Source: Limnohabitans sp. 2KL-27
Lineage (GTDB): Bacteria; Pseudomonadota; Gammaproteobacteria; Burkholderiales; Burkholderiaceae_C
Direction: 5' to 3'
Length of the DNA: 64,000 nucleotides
NCBI RefSeq assembly: GCF_001269345.1
Contig: NZ_CXOP01000002.1
Coordinates: forward strand, 248,853-312,852
This document shows positions 26,246-34,281 of this stretch, piece by piece (position 1 is the stretch's first letter; each line of letters starts with the position of its first letter). Below the pieces are notes generated by a model. It saw nothing but the letters and a program-made list of their open reading frames with translations, was not told where the DNA came from and made no database searches. The position numbers and the translations under genes are program-made.

Positions 26246-27214
26246 TCAGTCGGCTTTGAAGCCGGAAGCCCTGACGATCGGGCCCCAGCGGTTGGTGTCG
26301 ACTTCCATGATGCGGCTCAAATCGGCCGCGCTGCCACCGCCGGTTTCAAGACCCAGCGACAGGAACTTCTCGATCACATCGGGCGATGCCAGGGCTTTGT
26401 TCAGCGCCTTGTTGACCCGCTCGACCTCTGCGCTGGCGGTTTTGGGCGGCGCATACAAACCGAACCAGCCCTGCCCAACGATGTTGGGGAAACCCTGCTC
26501 GGCAAATGTGGGCACATCGGGCAAGACTTTGGCGCGTGCGCGGCCCGAGGTGGCGATGATGCGGGCCTTGCCGGCGCGGTGGTTTTGCAAAAACTCGAAC
26601 ACCACGTCAATGCCTGCAGGCACCTGATCGCCCAACACGGCCGTTTGCAAAGGTGCACCGCCGTTGTAGGAAATATGCACCATGTCCACTTTGGCCTCCC
26701 GGGCCAGCATCAGGCCAAAGAAATGCGGCAAGCTGCCCGCTGCAGGCGAACCAAAACTGGCTTTTTGTGGATTGGCCTTGAGCCAGGCCACGAACTCGGA
26801 CACGGACTTGATGGGCGAGTCGCCCTTGACCGCCAGCCCGAAGTTGAAATTGACCACATGGCCGACCGGCGTGAAATCGGTCGCGGGGTTGTAGGGCAAC
26901 TTGCTGAACACCAAGGGGGCCAGCACCGGCACCACCACGGGGGTGATCATCAAGGTGGTGCCATCGGCCGGCGCGTTTTTCAGCAATTCGGCGGCCAGGC
27001 GGCCACCCGCACCGGTCTTGTTTTCAATCACCACAGGCTGGTTCAGATCGACCCGCATTTTCTCGGCAATCGTGCGGGCCACGGTGTCGATCGAGCCACC
27101 GGGCGGAAACCCCACGAGGAGTTTGATGGGCTTGTCGGACTGGGCAAGCGCTTGCGGCGCGTGCAAAAGTGGCAAGGATGCTGCAGCTGTGACCAGCAAG
27201 TGGCGGCGTTTCAT
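26246..27214 (-). CDS. Bug/TctC family periplasmic substrate-binding protein (second)
   Basis: A 322-residue protein with a signal peptide (KRRHLLVTAAASLPLLHAP, cleaved near LAQ). The mature part shows KPIKLLVGFPPGG, VIENKTGAGGRLAAELL and ISYNGGAPLQTAVLG, the usual Bug fold. Start at 27214 has AGGAGAC upstream. As the first gene of the minus-strand run with the Rieske oxygenase, SDR and ALDH, it probably delivers the aromatic or related acid they degrade. Confidence 0.92.
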   Translation of the reverse strand: MKRRHLLVTAAASLPLLHAPQALAQSDKPIKLLVGFPPGGSIDTVARTIAEKMRVDLNQPVVIENKTGAGGRLAAELLKNAPADGTTLMITPVVVPVLAPLVFSKLPYNPATDFTPVGHVVNFNFGLAVKGDSPIKSVSEFVAWLKANPQKASFGSPAAGSLPHFFGLMLAREAKVDMVHISYNGGAPLQTAVLGDQVPAGIDVVFEFLQNHRAGKARIIATSGRARAKVLPDVPTFAEQGFPNIVGQGWFGLYAPPKTASAEVERVNKALNKALASPDVIEKFLSLGLETGGGSAADLSRIMEVDTNRWGPIVRASGFKAD

Positions 27215-27284
27215 GGTGTCTCCTGGGTTTTGTATGGGAAAAGGTTGGGGTGACCTCTGCTGACTCTATGCACTTTCAACACGA

Positions 27285-27297
27285 TTGATCTAATCAA
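27285..27297. promoter_or_regulatory. TTGAT-N3-ATCAA dyad between divergent catabolic genes
   Basis: TTGATCTAATCAA lies in the 283-base spacer between the Bug gene and the divergent aldehyde dehydrogenase gene. The perfect five-base arms suggest an operator used by a dimeric regulator. The spacing of three bases rules out a standard FNR box, which has four. No regulator gene is adjacent. The rest of the spacer shows no gene. Confidence 0.35.
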
Positions 27298-27497
27298 CCA
27301 ACCCTATCGTTTTCCCTAGGGTGGCACTCAAGGGCAGGCGGCTGAGCGGCGTTTTCGGTGCTGCAAATGCACGCTTCGGATCCTCCGTCCAGGGTTTGCC
27401 AAGCAGCCCCTTGGTGCAAGGCGGTGGATTCGGTCAGCGCCGCAAGGCACCTGCGGGCAGGCGGTAAACTGACCGCATGACATTGGAGACAGGTCCC

Positions 27498-28931
27498 ATG
27501 AAACTGCACTACATCGCCAACCAGCACACCGCTCCGGCCTCGGGCCAGGACATCCCGGTCATCGATCCGTCCACCGGCGAACAGTTCAACGCCATTGCCC
27601 GCGGCAACGCGGCCGACATTGACCGCGCGGTGCACGCCGCCCGCGAGGCCTTCCAGGGCGACTGGGGCCGGCTGACCGCCACCGAACGCGGCCGTTTGCT
27701 GCAGCGCCTGTCGCAGCACATGCTGGCGCACATCGACGAGCTGGCCGCCATCGAGTCGCGCGACTGCGGCAAGCCCACCACGCTGGCGCGCGGCGACGTC
27801 ACAGCAGTGGCGCGTTACTTCGAGTTTTATGCCGGCGCCGCCGACAAGTTGATGGGCGAGACCATTCCGTTCTACAACGGCCACACCGTGTTCACACTGC
27901 GCGAACCGTTTGGCGTGACGGGCCATGTGATCCCCTGGAACTACCCACTGCAAATTTTTGGCCGCAGCGTGGCGGCGTCGCTGGCAGTGGGCAACGCCTG
28001 CGTGGTCAAGCCCGCCGAAGACGCCTGCCTGTCGATCTTGCGTGTGGCCGAGATGGCCGCCGAGGTCGGCTTTCCGGCCGGGGCGCTCAACATCGTCACC
28101 GGCTATGGTCACGAAGCGGGCGACCTGCTGGTGCGTCACCCGGGCGTGGACCATGTGTCATTCACCGGCTCACCGCGCGTGGGCCAGCTGGTGATCCAAG
28201 CCGCGGCCGAACACCATGCGCCCGTCACGCTGGAGCTGGGCGGCAAGTCGCCGCAGATCATTTTTGGCGACGCCGACATGGACGCCATGACCACGGTGGT
28301 GACCAACGCCATCGTGCAAAACGCTGGCCAGACCTGCTCGGCGGGCAGCCGCGCCTTGGTGCACCGCCCGGTGTACGAGGCGGTGGTGGAACGCCTGGCC
28401 CAGTCCTTTGCCGCGACCCGCACCGGCCCGGCCCACATGGACCTGAACTGCGGCCCGCTGATCCGCGCGTCGCAGATGCAGCGCGTGCGCAGCTTTGTCG
28501 AGCTGGCCAAGCAAGATGGCTTGCCGATTGCCGCACAAGGCCAGCTGGTGCCCGAAGCGCCCCAAGGCGGCTTCTACCAAGTGCCCACCCTGATCCGCGA
28601 TGTGCCCATCGCGCACCGCTTGGCGCAAGAAGAAATATTCGGCCCGGTCTTGACCATCTCGCCCTTTGACGACGAAGACCACGCCATCGAGCTGGCCAAC
28701 GGCACCGAATACGGCTTGGCCGCAGCCCTGTGGACGCAGGATGGCGGTCGCCAGCTGCGCATGGCGCGTCGCTTACAAAGCGGCCAAGTGTTCGTCAACA
28801 ACTACGGCGCGGGTGGCGGCATCGAGCTGCCGTTTGGTGGCGTCAAGGCCAGCGGCCACGGCCGTGAAAAAGGGTTCGAGGCGCTGTACAGCTTCACCAC
28901 GCTCAAGACCATCACCCTCAAACACGGGTAA
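27498..28931 (+). CDS. Aldehyde dehydrogenase (betaine/aromatic aldehyde type)
   Basis: About 477 residues. VIPWNYPLQIFG, HVSFTGSPRVGQL, the catalytic Glu in TLELGGKSPQIIF and Cys in NAGQTCSAGSRALV show an active NAD(P)-dependent ALDH. The ATG at 27498 follows GGAGACAGG; an ATG at 27477 would add seven residues. The gene is followed after four bases by an NAD-binding dehydrogenase gene, so the two form a short operon divergent from the Bug-Rieske-SDR-ALDH run, and both sides may share a signal. Substrate not identifiable. Confidence 0.9.
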   Translation: MKLHYIANQHTAPASGQDIPVIDPSTGEQFNAIARGNAADIDRAVHAAREAFQGDWGRLTATERGRLLQRLSQHMLAHIDELAAIESRDCGKPTTLARGDVTAVARYFEFYAGAADKLMGETIPFYNGHTVFTLREPFGVTGHVIPWNYPLQIFGRSVAASLAVGNACVVKPAEDACLSILRVAEMAAEVGFPAGALNIVTGYGHEAGDLLVRHPGVDHVSFTGSPRVGQLVIQAAAEHHAPVTLELGGKSPQIIFGDADMDAMTTVVTNAIVQNAGQTCSAGSRALVHRPVYEAVVERLAQSFAATRTGPAHMDLNCGPLIRASQMQRVRSFVELAKQDGLPIAAQGQLVPEAPQGGFYQVPTLIRDVPIAHRLAQEEIFGPVLTISPFDDEDHAIELANGTEYGLAAALWTQDGGRQLRMARRLQSGQVFVNNYGAGGGIELPFGGVKASGHGREKGFEALYSFTTLKTITLKHG

Positions 28932-28935
28932 GCCA

Positions 28936-29826
28936 ATGAACAACCCCCGCATCGGCATGATCGGCCTGGGCCTGATGGGTCTGGGCATCGCCACCAACAT
29001 CGTCAAAAAAGGCTTCGCGCTCACGGCCATGGAACACCCGGGCAACCAGCCCTTGGGTGAGCTGATCGCCGCCGGTGCCACGACCGCACCCACCGCGCAG
29101 GCGGTGGCCCAGGCCAGCGACATCGTGATCCTGTGCGTCAACGGCTCGGCCCAGGTCGAGGCCATCCTCGCAGGTGACAGCGGTTTGCTGGCGGGCTTGC
29201 GCGCGGGCATGACAGTGATCGACTGCTCAACCAGCATTCCGGCGTCCACCCAGCAAGTGGCGGCCAAGCTGGCGCAGCATGGCGTGCGCTTCATGGACGC
29301 AGCCATGACCCGCACGCCCAACGAAGCGATGCAAGGCCGCCTCAACCTGCTGATCGGTGGTGACGCGGCGCTGCTCGAAGAGGTGCGCCCACTGCTGTCC
29401 ACCTTTGCCGAAAACATCGTGCACGCGGGGGGCGTGAGCGCCGGCCACAGCATGAAGCTGCTGCACAACTTTGTCTCGCTCGGCTCGGTGACGCTGCTGG
29501 CCGAGGCGGCGGCCTGCGCGCGCCGCTCGGGCATCAACGACGCGGTGTTTGTCGAGGTGCTGGAAAAAGGCGGTGGCTGGGGTGCAGCGCTCGAGCGCCT
29601 CAAGCCCTATTTGTTGCACGGCGAAACCTCGGGCTTGCGCTTTTCGATGGGCAATGCCCTCAAGGACCTGGGCTACTACGCCGACATGGCGCGCGAAACC
29701 GGCTCGCACGACGCGGCGGCCCAAGCCATGCAAGCCACGCTGGCCGCCGCCTGCCAGGCGGTCGACCCGCAAACCCTGCTGCCCGAGTTGGTGGGCCAGC
29801 TGGCCAAGGGCGCAATCAAGGCCTGA
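28936..29826 (+). CDS. 3-hydroxyisobutyrate dehydrogenase-family oxidoreductase
   Basis: A 296-residue beta-hydroxyacid dehydrogenase. The N-terminal cofactor site is MIGLGLMGLGIATNIVKKG, then DCSTSIPASTQQ and AAMTRTPNEAMQGRL in the substrate loop, and GHSMKLLHNF with the catalytic Lys. Members oxidise or reduce 2- or 3-hydroxyacids such as 3-hydroxyisobutyrate, tartronate semialdehyde or threonate. Starts four bases after the ALDH stop; probably the paired step of the same pathway. Confidence 0.88.
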   Translation: MNNPRIGMIGLGLMGLGIATNIVKKGFALTAMEHPGNQPLGELIAAGATTAPTAQAVAQASDIVILCVNGSAQVEAILAGDSGLLAGLRAGMTVIDCSTSIPASTQQVAAKLAQHGVRFMDAAMTRTPNEAMQGRLNLLIGGDAALLEEVRPLLSTFAENIVHAGGVSAGHSMKLLHNFVSLGSVTLLAEAAACARRSGINDAVFVEVLEKGGGWGAALERLKPYLLHGETSGLRFSMGNALKDLGYYADMARETGSHDAAAQAMQATLAAACQAVDPQTLLPELVGQLAKGAIKA

Positions 29827-30015
29827 AGACGCCTCCAACCCATCCCGCAGCGCCACCGCCTGTTTTGGGTGCTGGCCTACATCGCGTGGGAGATTGGCAG
29901 CGCTTGGAAGTGACGGGCAGGTATAGGCCGGTATAGAGGTCTCTATCCAAAGGCCGATGGTTTTATCCCGCCCATTTTTCTAGCATCGGATCACACGGGC
30001 TCCCAAGTTCAAGCT

Positions 30016-30042
30016 GGGGATCCGTGTGCGGCGCGGATCCCC
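30016..30042 (+). other. Perfect hairpin in the usp leader
   Basis: GGGGATCCG (30016-30024) and CGGATCCCC (30034-30042) form a nine-pair GC-rich stem with a nine-base loop, 28 bases before the usp ATG. It has no T-run and may stabilise or structure the leader. The 244 bases between the upstream dehydrogenase and usp hold no gene. Confidence 0.45.
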
Positions 30043-30070
30043 ACGCCATCACCTCACTTCGGAGAACTTC

Positions 30071-30513
30071 ATGCCCGTATTCAAAAAATCCTTGTTCCCG
30101 TGGACGGCAGCGCCACTTCCAACAAAGCCGTGGACTTTGCTTTGCGCTTGGCACAAGACGATCAGGCCAGTGTCCGTCTGCTGCACTGTATTGACGAGAC
30201 GTCCTTCCTTGACGCCTATGAGTATTCCAGTGATTTGATCAAGCAAGCACGGGAGGCGGGCCAGAAGATCTTGCAAGACGCTCTGGCGGCCGCGCAAAAG
30301 CTGGGGGTGACTGCCGACACCTTGCTGCTGGAGCGCGCAGGCCAGCGCCTGGGAAATTCGGTGGCCGATGCAGCCGGCGACTGGGGGGCTGATCTGTTGG
30401 TGGTCGGCAGTCATGGCCGCCGGGGCATTGGCCGCTTGCTGTTGGGCAGTGGCTCAGAGCAAATTTTGCGCACCAGCCCCGTCCCCGTGCTGCTGGTTCG
30501 GGGCTTTGACTGA
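30071..30513 (+). pseudogene. Universal stress protein (UspA family) with apparent one-base frameshift in an A tract
   Basis: From an ATG at 30071 with GGAG correctly placed, the frame reads MPVFKKS and then departs from the family. If the A tract at 30083-30088 had seven A instead of six, it would read MPVFKKILVPVDGS, the standard Usp opening, and continue without a break to the stop at 30513 with the ATP-binding motif GSHGRRGIGRLLLGSGSEQIL. The only start in the long frame is GTG at 30100, inside that motif, which would remove the first strand of the fold. So this is either a recent frameshift mutation, a slippage-rescued gene or an assembly error in a homopolymer. About 146 residues intended. 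Confidence 0.75.
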
Positions 30514-30541
30514 ATGGGCTGCTCCCAGCCCATTCATCTTT
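30511..30541 (+). terminator. Intrinsic terminator at the usp stop codon
   Basis: TGAATGGGCT (30511-30520) and AGCCCATTCA (30527-30536) are perfect ten-base arms with a six-base loop, followed by TCTTTT. The stem starts at the stop codon itself. Confidence 0.85.
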
Positions 30542-30546
30542 TGTGC

Positions 30547-31515
30547 TCAGTCGATCTTGGCGCCTGAGGCCTTGACCACCTGCGCCATGCGCACGTAGTC
30601 AGCGGCCAGCAGCTTGCCAAAATCGGCATTGCTCAAGTCCCGGGGTTCGATGCCTTGCTTGTCCAGGCGTTCCAGGATCACCGGGTCCTTGAGCAGCTTG
30701 CTCACGGCCGCGTGGATGCGGTTGGCCTGTTCTGCAGGCACGGCAGCCGGACCCAGCAAACCAAACCACGAATCGAACTGGTACCCCGGCAAACCGCTTT
30801 CGGCGATGGTGGGCAGATCGGGCAGGTATTTGCTGCGCTTGGGCGAGGTCACGCCCAGCAAGCGGATGCGGCTGTCCTTGGCAAAGGCCAAGGCCCCAAT
30901 GCTGGCGGCAATCACCGCTTGGGCACGGCCGGAGATGACTTCGTTGATCGCCTCGCCCGTGGCTTTGAGCGGCACATGCACCACATCGATGCCGGCCAGG
31001 CCGTTGAAGTAAGCCATGGACAAATGCGTGGCGCTGCCCACACCGGCCGTGGCGTAGTTCATTTTGCCGGGGTTGGCCTTGGCGTGGCGGATGTATTCGG
31101 CGGCCGTCTTGGCCGGCACATCGGGGTGCACCATGAGCACGTAGCTGGCGCTGCCGATGTGTCCCAGCGGCGCAAAGTCCTTTTGCGGGTCGTAAGAAAG
31201 CTTGGTGTACAGCGAGCCTGCAATGTTGTGGCTGGCGGCGGCCATGACCATGACCGAGCCATCGGCTTCGGCCCGGGCGACAAAAGCGTTGCCAATGGTG
31301 CCGCCTGCACCCGCGCGGTTTTCCACGATCACGGTTTGGCCCAATGCCGCCCCCATTTCGACCGAGAACGAGCGGGCCAGGATGTCTTGCACACCACCCG
31401 GTGCAAAAGGCACCACGATGCGCACCGGTTTGGAAGATTGGGCCTGGGCCATGCCGACCGCCGACAGCAATGCGGTGCCCAAACTGGATGCCAAGAGTTC
31501 ACGCCGTTGAATCAT
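30547..31515 (-). CDS. Bug/TctC family periplasmic substrate-binding protein (third)
   Basis: A 322-residue protein with a signal peptide (residues 1-25, ending GMAQAQ). The mature part shows SKPVRIVVPFAPGGVQDILA, VIVENRAGAGGTIGNA and HVPLKATGEAINEVISG, and DSWFGLLGPAAVP near the C-terminal half. It converges with usp across a terminator and is downstream of the ArgE-like gene by 39 bases in the same direction, so an ArgE-like amidohydrolase and its possible substrate carrier are probably made together. Ligand unknown. Confidence 0.92.
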   Translation of the reverse strand: MIQRRELLASSLGTALLSAVGMAQAQSSKPVRIVVPFAPGGVQDILARSFSVEMGAALGQTVIVENRAGAGGTIGNAFVARAEADGSVMVMAAASHNIAGSLYTKLSYDPQKDFAPLGHIGSASYVLMVHPDVPAKTAAEYIRHAKANPGKMNYATAGVGSATHLSMAYFNGLAGIDVVHVPLKATGEAINEVISGRAQAVIAASIGALAFAKDSRIRLLGVTSPKRSKYLPDLPTIAESGLPGYQFDSWFGLLGPAAVPAEQANRIHAAVSKLLKDPVILERLDKQGIEPRDLSNADFGKLLAADYVRMAQVVKASGAKID

Positions 31516-31554
31516 GAAAGTTTCCTAATGAAGGTTTTGAACCGTTGAAATGGA

Positions 31555-32787
31555 TCAGGCCACGCAGACCCGGTCGGCCAGGCGGCGCATGAAGCGCTCG
31601 CACCAAGCCAGTTGTTCCAGCGTGACCCACTCGTTGGGTTGGTGGGCCTGCGCGATGTGGCCGGGACCGCACACGATGGTGGGCACACCCGCCTGGTGGA
31701 ACAGAGCAGCTTCCGTGCCAAACGACACCTTGCCCGCGCCGCTGGCCGGGTCGACCTCGGCGCAGTCAAAACACAGCTGCGCGATCTCGCTGTCGGCGGC
31801 CGTGGCAAAGCCAGGCAGCACCGACTTGAGCTCGTGCGTGATGCCCGTGTCGGCGGCCACCGCCTGCATGGCGGGCAACAGAGCCTCGCCAAAAGCCTTG
31901 GCCCGTGCAAACAGGTCTTCGGGCGTGTTCATGTGGTGGTGGCGGATTTCCCAGGTCACCTCGCACTGGCGCGGAATGATGTTGAGCGCGGTGCCGCCCG
32001 CGATCACGCCGGTGTGGACCGTCGTGTGGGGCACGTCATAAATCGGATCGAAGGGGCCGTTTTGCACCAGCTCGCGGTGCATGCTTTTCAGGTTGGCGAC
32101 GAACTCGCACGCGATTTCGACCGCGTTCACGCCCAACGGGGTGAGCGAGGAGTGCGCCTCAAAACCGTGCACCGTGGTTTTGTACGAGTGCTTGCCTTTG
32201 TGCGCGATCACCACCTGCATGCCGGTAGGCTCGCCCACGATGCAGCCTGCGGGCTTGAAACCTTGGGCCTGCATGTCGGCGATCATGCGGCGCACGCCGA
32301 TGCAGCCGACTTCTTCGTCGTAGCTGAAGGCCAAATGGATCGGACGCTTGAGTTTGCGCTTGAGCAACTCGGGCACCATCATCAAACAGATGGCGCCAAA
32401 GCTCTTCATGTCGGTCACGCCCCGGCCGTACATCTTGTCGCCGATCACGGTGACCTTGAACGGGTCGGTGTCCCAAGGCTGGCCGTCCACCGGCACCACG
32501 TCGGTGTGGCCCGACAGCACCAGGCCACCGATTTTGGTTTCGCCGTCGTGCGCGGGCAGTGTGGCCCACAGGTTGGCTTTTTGGCCGCTGTCGTCGTAGG
32601 TGCGGCTGCAGGCGATGCCCAAATCGTTCAGATAAGCCTCGGTCCAGTCCAGCAAGGCCAAGTTGCTGTCGCGCGAGACGGTGGCAAAGGCGATCCATTT
32701 TTCAATGAGGGGCAAGGCGGCCAAATCGGCGGCTTGGACGAGGCCTGGTTCGGGCGACAAGGCGGCATGTGAAAGAGGGGCGTTCAT
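31555..32787 (-). CDS. argE: ArgE-type M20 metallohydrolase (acetylornithine deacetylase-like)
   Basis: A 410-residue zinc hydrolase. SGHTDVVPVDGQPWDTDPF holds the first metal His and Asp, GRGVTDMKSFGA the second Asp, AFSYDEEVGCIG the catalytic Glu pair and GPGHIAQAHQPNEW the late His. This is the ArgE/acetylornithine deacetylase pattern, which releases acetate from N-acetylornithine in arginine synthesis. The gene stands beside a Bug protein instead of arg genes, so a catabolic N-acyl amino acid role is equally possible. ATG at 32787 chosen; an ATG at 32799 would add four residues. Confidence 0.85.
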   Translation of the reverse strand: MNAPLSHAALSPEPGLVQAADLAALPLIEKWIAFATVSRDSNLALLDWTEAYLNDLGIACSRTYDDSGQKANLWATLPAHDGETKIGGLVLSGHTDVVPVDGQPWDTDPFKVTVIGDKMYGRGVTDMKSFGAICLMMVPELLKRKLKRPIHLAFSYDEEVGCIGVRRMIADMQAQGFKPAGCIVGEPTGMQVVIAHKGKHSYKTTVHGFEAHSSLTPLGVNAVEIACEFVANLKSMHRELVQNGPFDPIYDVPHTTVHTGVIAGGTALNIIPRQCEVTWEIRHHHMNTPEDLFARAKAFGEALLPAMQAVAADTGITHELKSVLPGFATAADSEIAQLCFDCAEVDPASGAGKVSFGTEAALFHQAGVPTIVCGPGHIAQAHQPNEWVTLEQLAWCERFMRRLADRVCVA

Positions 32788-32806
32788 GGGCGATTCCATC
32801 CAAAAT

Positions 32807-32826
32807 GCCCGTGGCGGGCGTTTTTT
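32807..32826 (+). terminator. Small hairpin with T-run in the argE / NIPSNAP spacer
   Basis: GCCCG (32807-32811) and CGGGC (32815-32819) with a three-base loop, then GTTTTTT, look like a plus-strand terminator. It lies upstream of the NIPSNAP gene, where it could attenuate a leader, or it could stop antisense transcription into argE. Confidence 0.4.
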
Positions 32827-32928
32827 CATCTTACAGGGCCGCCAGCGCCAGGGCGTCACCTTGCCGACAGGCGCGGCCCCGCCGAAACCCTACAGTGAAG
32901 ACCACTTTCCTCACCCTTTGGAGTTTCC

Positions 32929-33246
32929 ATGGCCCTGTATGAGCTGCGCACCTATTCTGTGATCGTCGGAAAAATGGCCGAAGTCGTTTCGCTGTACAAA
33001 AACGAAGGCTGGCCTGCGCTGGCCAAGCACCCGCAAAAACTGGTGGGCTATTTCACCGGTGACGTGGGGGCGATCAACGAACTGATCCACGTCTGGAAGT
33101 TCGACGACGACGCCGACCGTCGCGCTTTTTGGGCCGGGGTGTTTGCCGACCCTGAGTTCATGGCCTTTGCCGCCAAGATCCGCCCGCTGATGCGCGAGCA
33201 AAACAACAAGCTCATGCTGTCCGCCCCTTGGGGCCCACAACCCTGA
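32929..33246 (+). CDS. NIPSNAP family protein
   Basis: A 105-residue protein starting ALYELRTYSVIVGKMAE, followed by LVGYFTGDVGAINELIHVWKFDD and AADPEFMAF-like ADPEFMAFAAKIRP, a standard NIPSNAP/dimeric alpha-beta-barrel pattern. Members are small cytosolic proteins of unclear activity, often placed beside catabolic genes. GGAG lies seven bases before the ATG. Convergent with the next SDR gene. Confidence 0.9.
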   Translation: MALYELRTYSVIVGKMAEVVSLYKNEGWPALAKHPQKLVGYFTGDVGAINELIHVWKFDDDADRRAFWAGVFADPEFMAFAAKIRPLMREQNNKLMLSAPWGPQP

Positions 33247-33286
33247 GCTGGGTGGGACGGCCGGATGAACGGCCCTGGTTCAGGCC

Positions 33287-34006
33287 TTACTGAACCAAGT
33301 AGCCCCCATCCACCGGCAAGACCACGCCCGTGACAAAGCGGGCTGCGGGGCTGGCCAAAAACAGCACCGGGTCGGCCACGTCTTCGGGCTGGCCCCAGCG
33401 GCCCATGGGCGTGCGACCCACAATCTGGGCGCTGCGTGTGGGGTCGTCTTGCAGCGCCTGCGTCAAGGGCGTGGCGATCCAGCCCGGCGCCACCGCGTTC
33501 ACCCGGATGCCGTCGACCGCATAGGCAATGGCCAGCGACTTGGTCAGCTGCGCCACGCCGCCTTTGCTCGCGCTGTAGCCCGGCGTCGGGCCGCTGCCAA
33601 AAAAGCTCAGCATCGAGGCGGTGTTGACGATGCAGCCCTGACGGGCTTTGAGGCCTGCTCGCGCCGCAGCGCAGGCCCGCATCGTGCCGTTGAGGTTGAT
33701 GTCCACGGTTTTGACGAACACCTCTGGGTCATGCTCGACGCCGCGCTGAACGATGCCCGCGCAATTGACCAGCACATCGAGCTCGGTGAATTCGCCGAGC
33801 GTCTTTTGCACCTGCGCGTTGAGCCGCACATCCAGCACCTGGAAGGCAATCCGATGGTTGGCCGGCAACGCTTGCGCCGCCTCGACCTCGGCGGGCGTGG
33901 CCCCGGTGGCCGTCACATGGGCGCCCGTGGCGGCAAATGCCCGGGCAATGGCCGCGCCAATGCCGCTGGTGCCCCCGGTGATGAAAACTTGTTTGGCCGT
34001 GTCCAT
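33287..34006 (-). CDS. Short-chain dehydrogenase/reductase
   Basis: A 239-residue classical SDR from the ATG at 34006: FITGGTSGIG cofactor motif, NCAGIVQRG, catalytic Ser in NTASMLSFFG and Tyr/Lys in YSASKGG, then AVAPGWIATPL and VDGGYLV. NAD(P)-dependent oxidation or reduction of an unidentified alcohol or ketone. A longer reading from 34114 would add 36 residues without support. It stands alone between the NIPSNAP gene and the threonate operon. The 275-base spacer to that operon holds no gene. Confidence 0.88.
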   Translation of the reverse strand: MDTAKQVFITGGTSGIGAAIARAFAATGAHVTATGATPAEVEAAQALPANHRIAFQVLDVRLNAQVQKTLGEFTELDVLVNCAGIVQRGVEHDPEVFVKTVDINLNGTMRACAAARAGLKARQGCIVNTASMLSFFGSGPTPGYSASKGGVAQLTKSLAIAYAVDGIRVNAVAPGWIATPLTQALQDDPTRSAQIVGRTPMGRWGQPEDVADPVLFLASPAARFVTGVVLPVDGGYLVQ

Positions 34007-34281
34007 GCCGCGTCTAACTTTCTGGTTTTTTGAACATCCGGGGCGATCGCCCGGCCCACCCGCCGTGTGAGTGGGGGGTGCTGGTGTTTCCAGCTTACAA
34101 GCCGGTGCATGCATGCGCTGTCACCCATGGGCTGGCTCACGATGGGTTTGCGCCTGCGCGGGCAGGGCGCCAGAGACTTTCTCGGGATGAGGGCTCAGAC
34201 CTGCCGTCCCGGTGTTCTCCCTGTTGCTGGGGTCTTGCAAAATTTGTATGATGACCTGATTAATTTCACTCAGGAGCCCCC

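Noticed and set aside
27285-27297. FNR/anaerobic box
   Set aside because: TTGAT and ATCAA are separated by three bases, whereas FNR needs four; kept only as an unassigned dyad.
34237-34275. Second FadR-type operator upstream of the threonate operon (TTTGTATGA resembles the one at 15486)
   Set aside because: Only one half matches; the TNGTNNNACNA pattern is not met.
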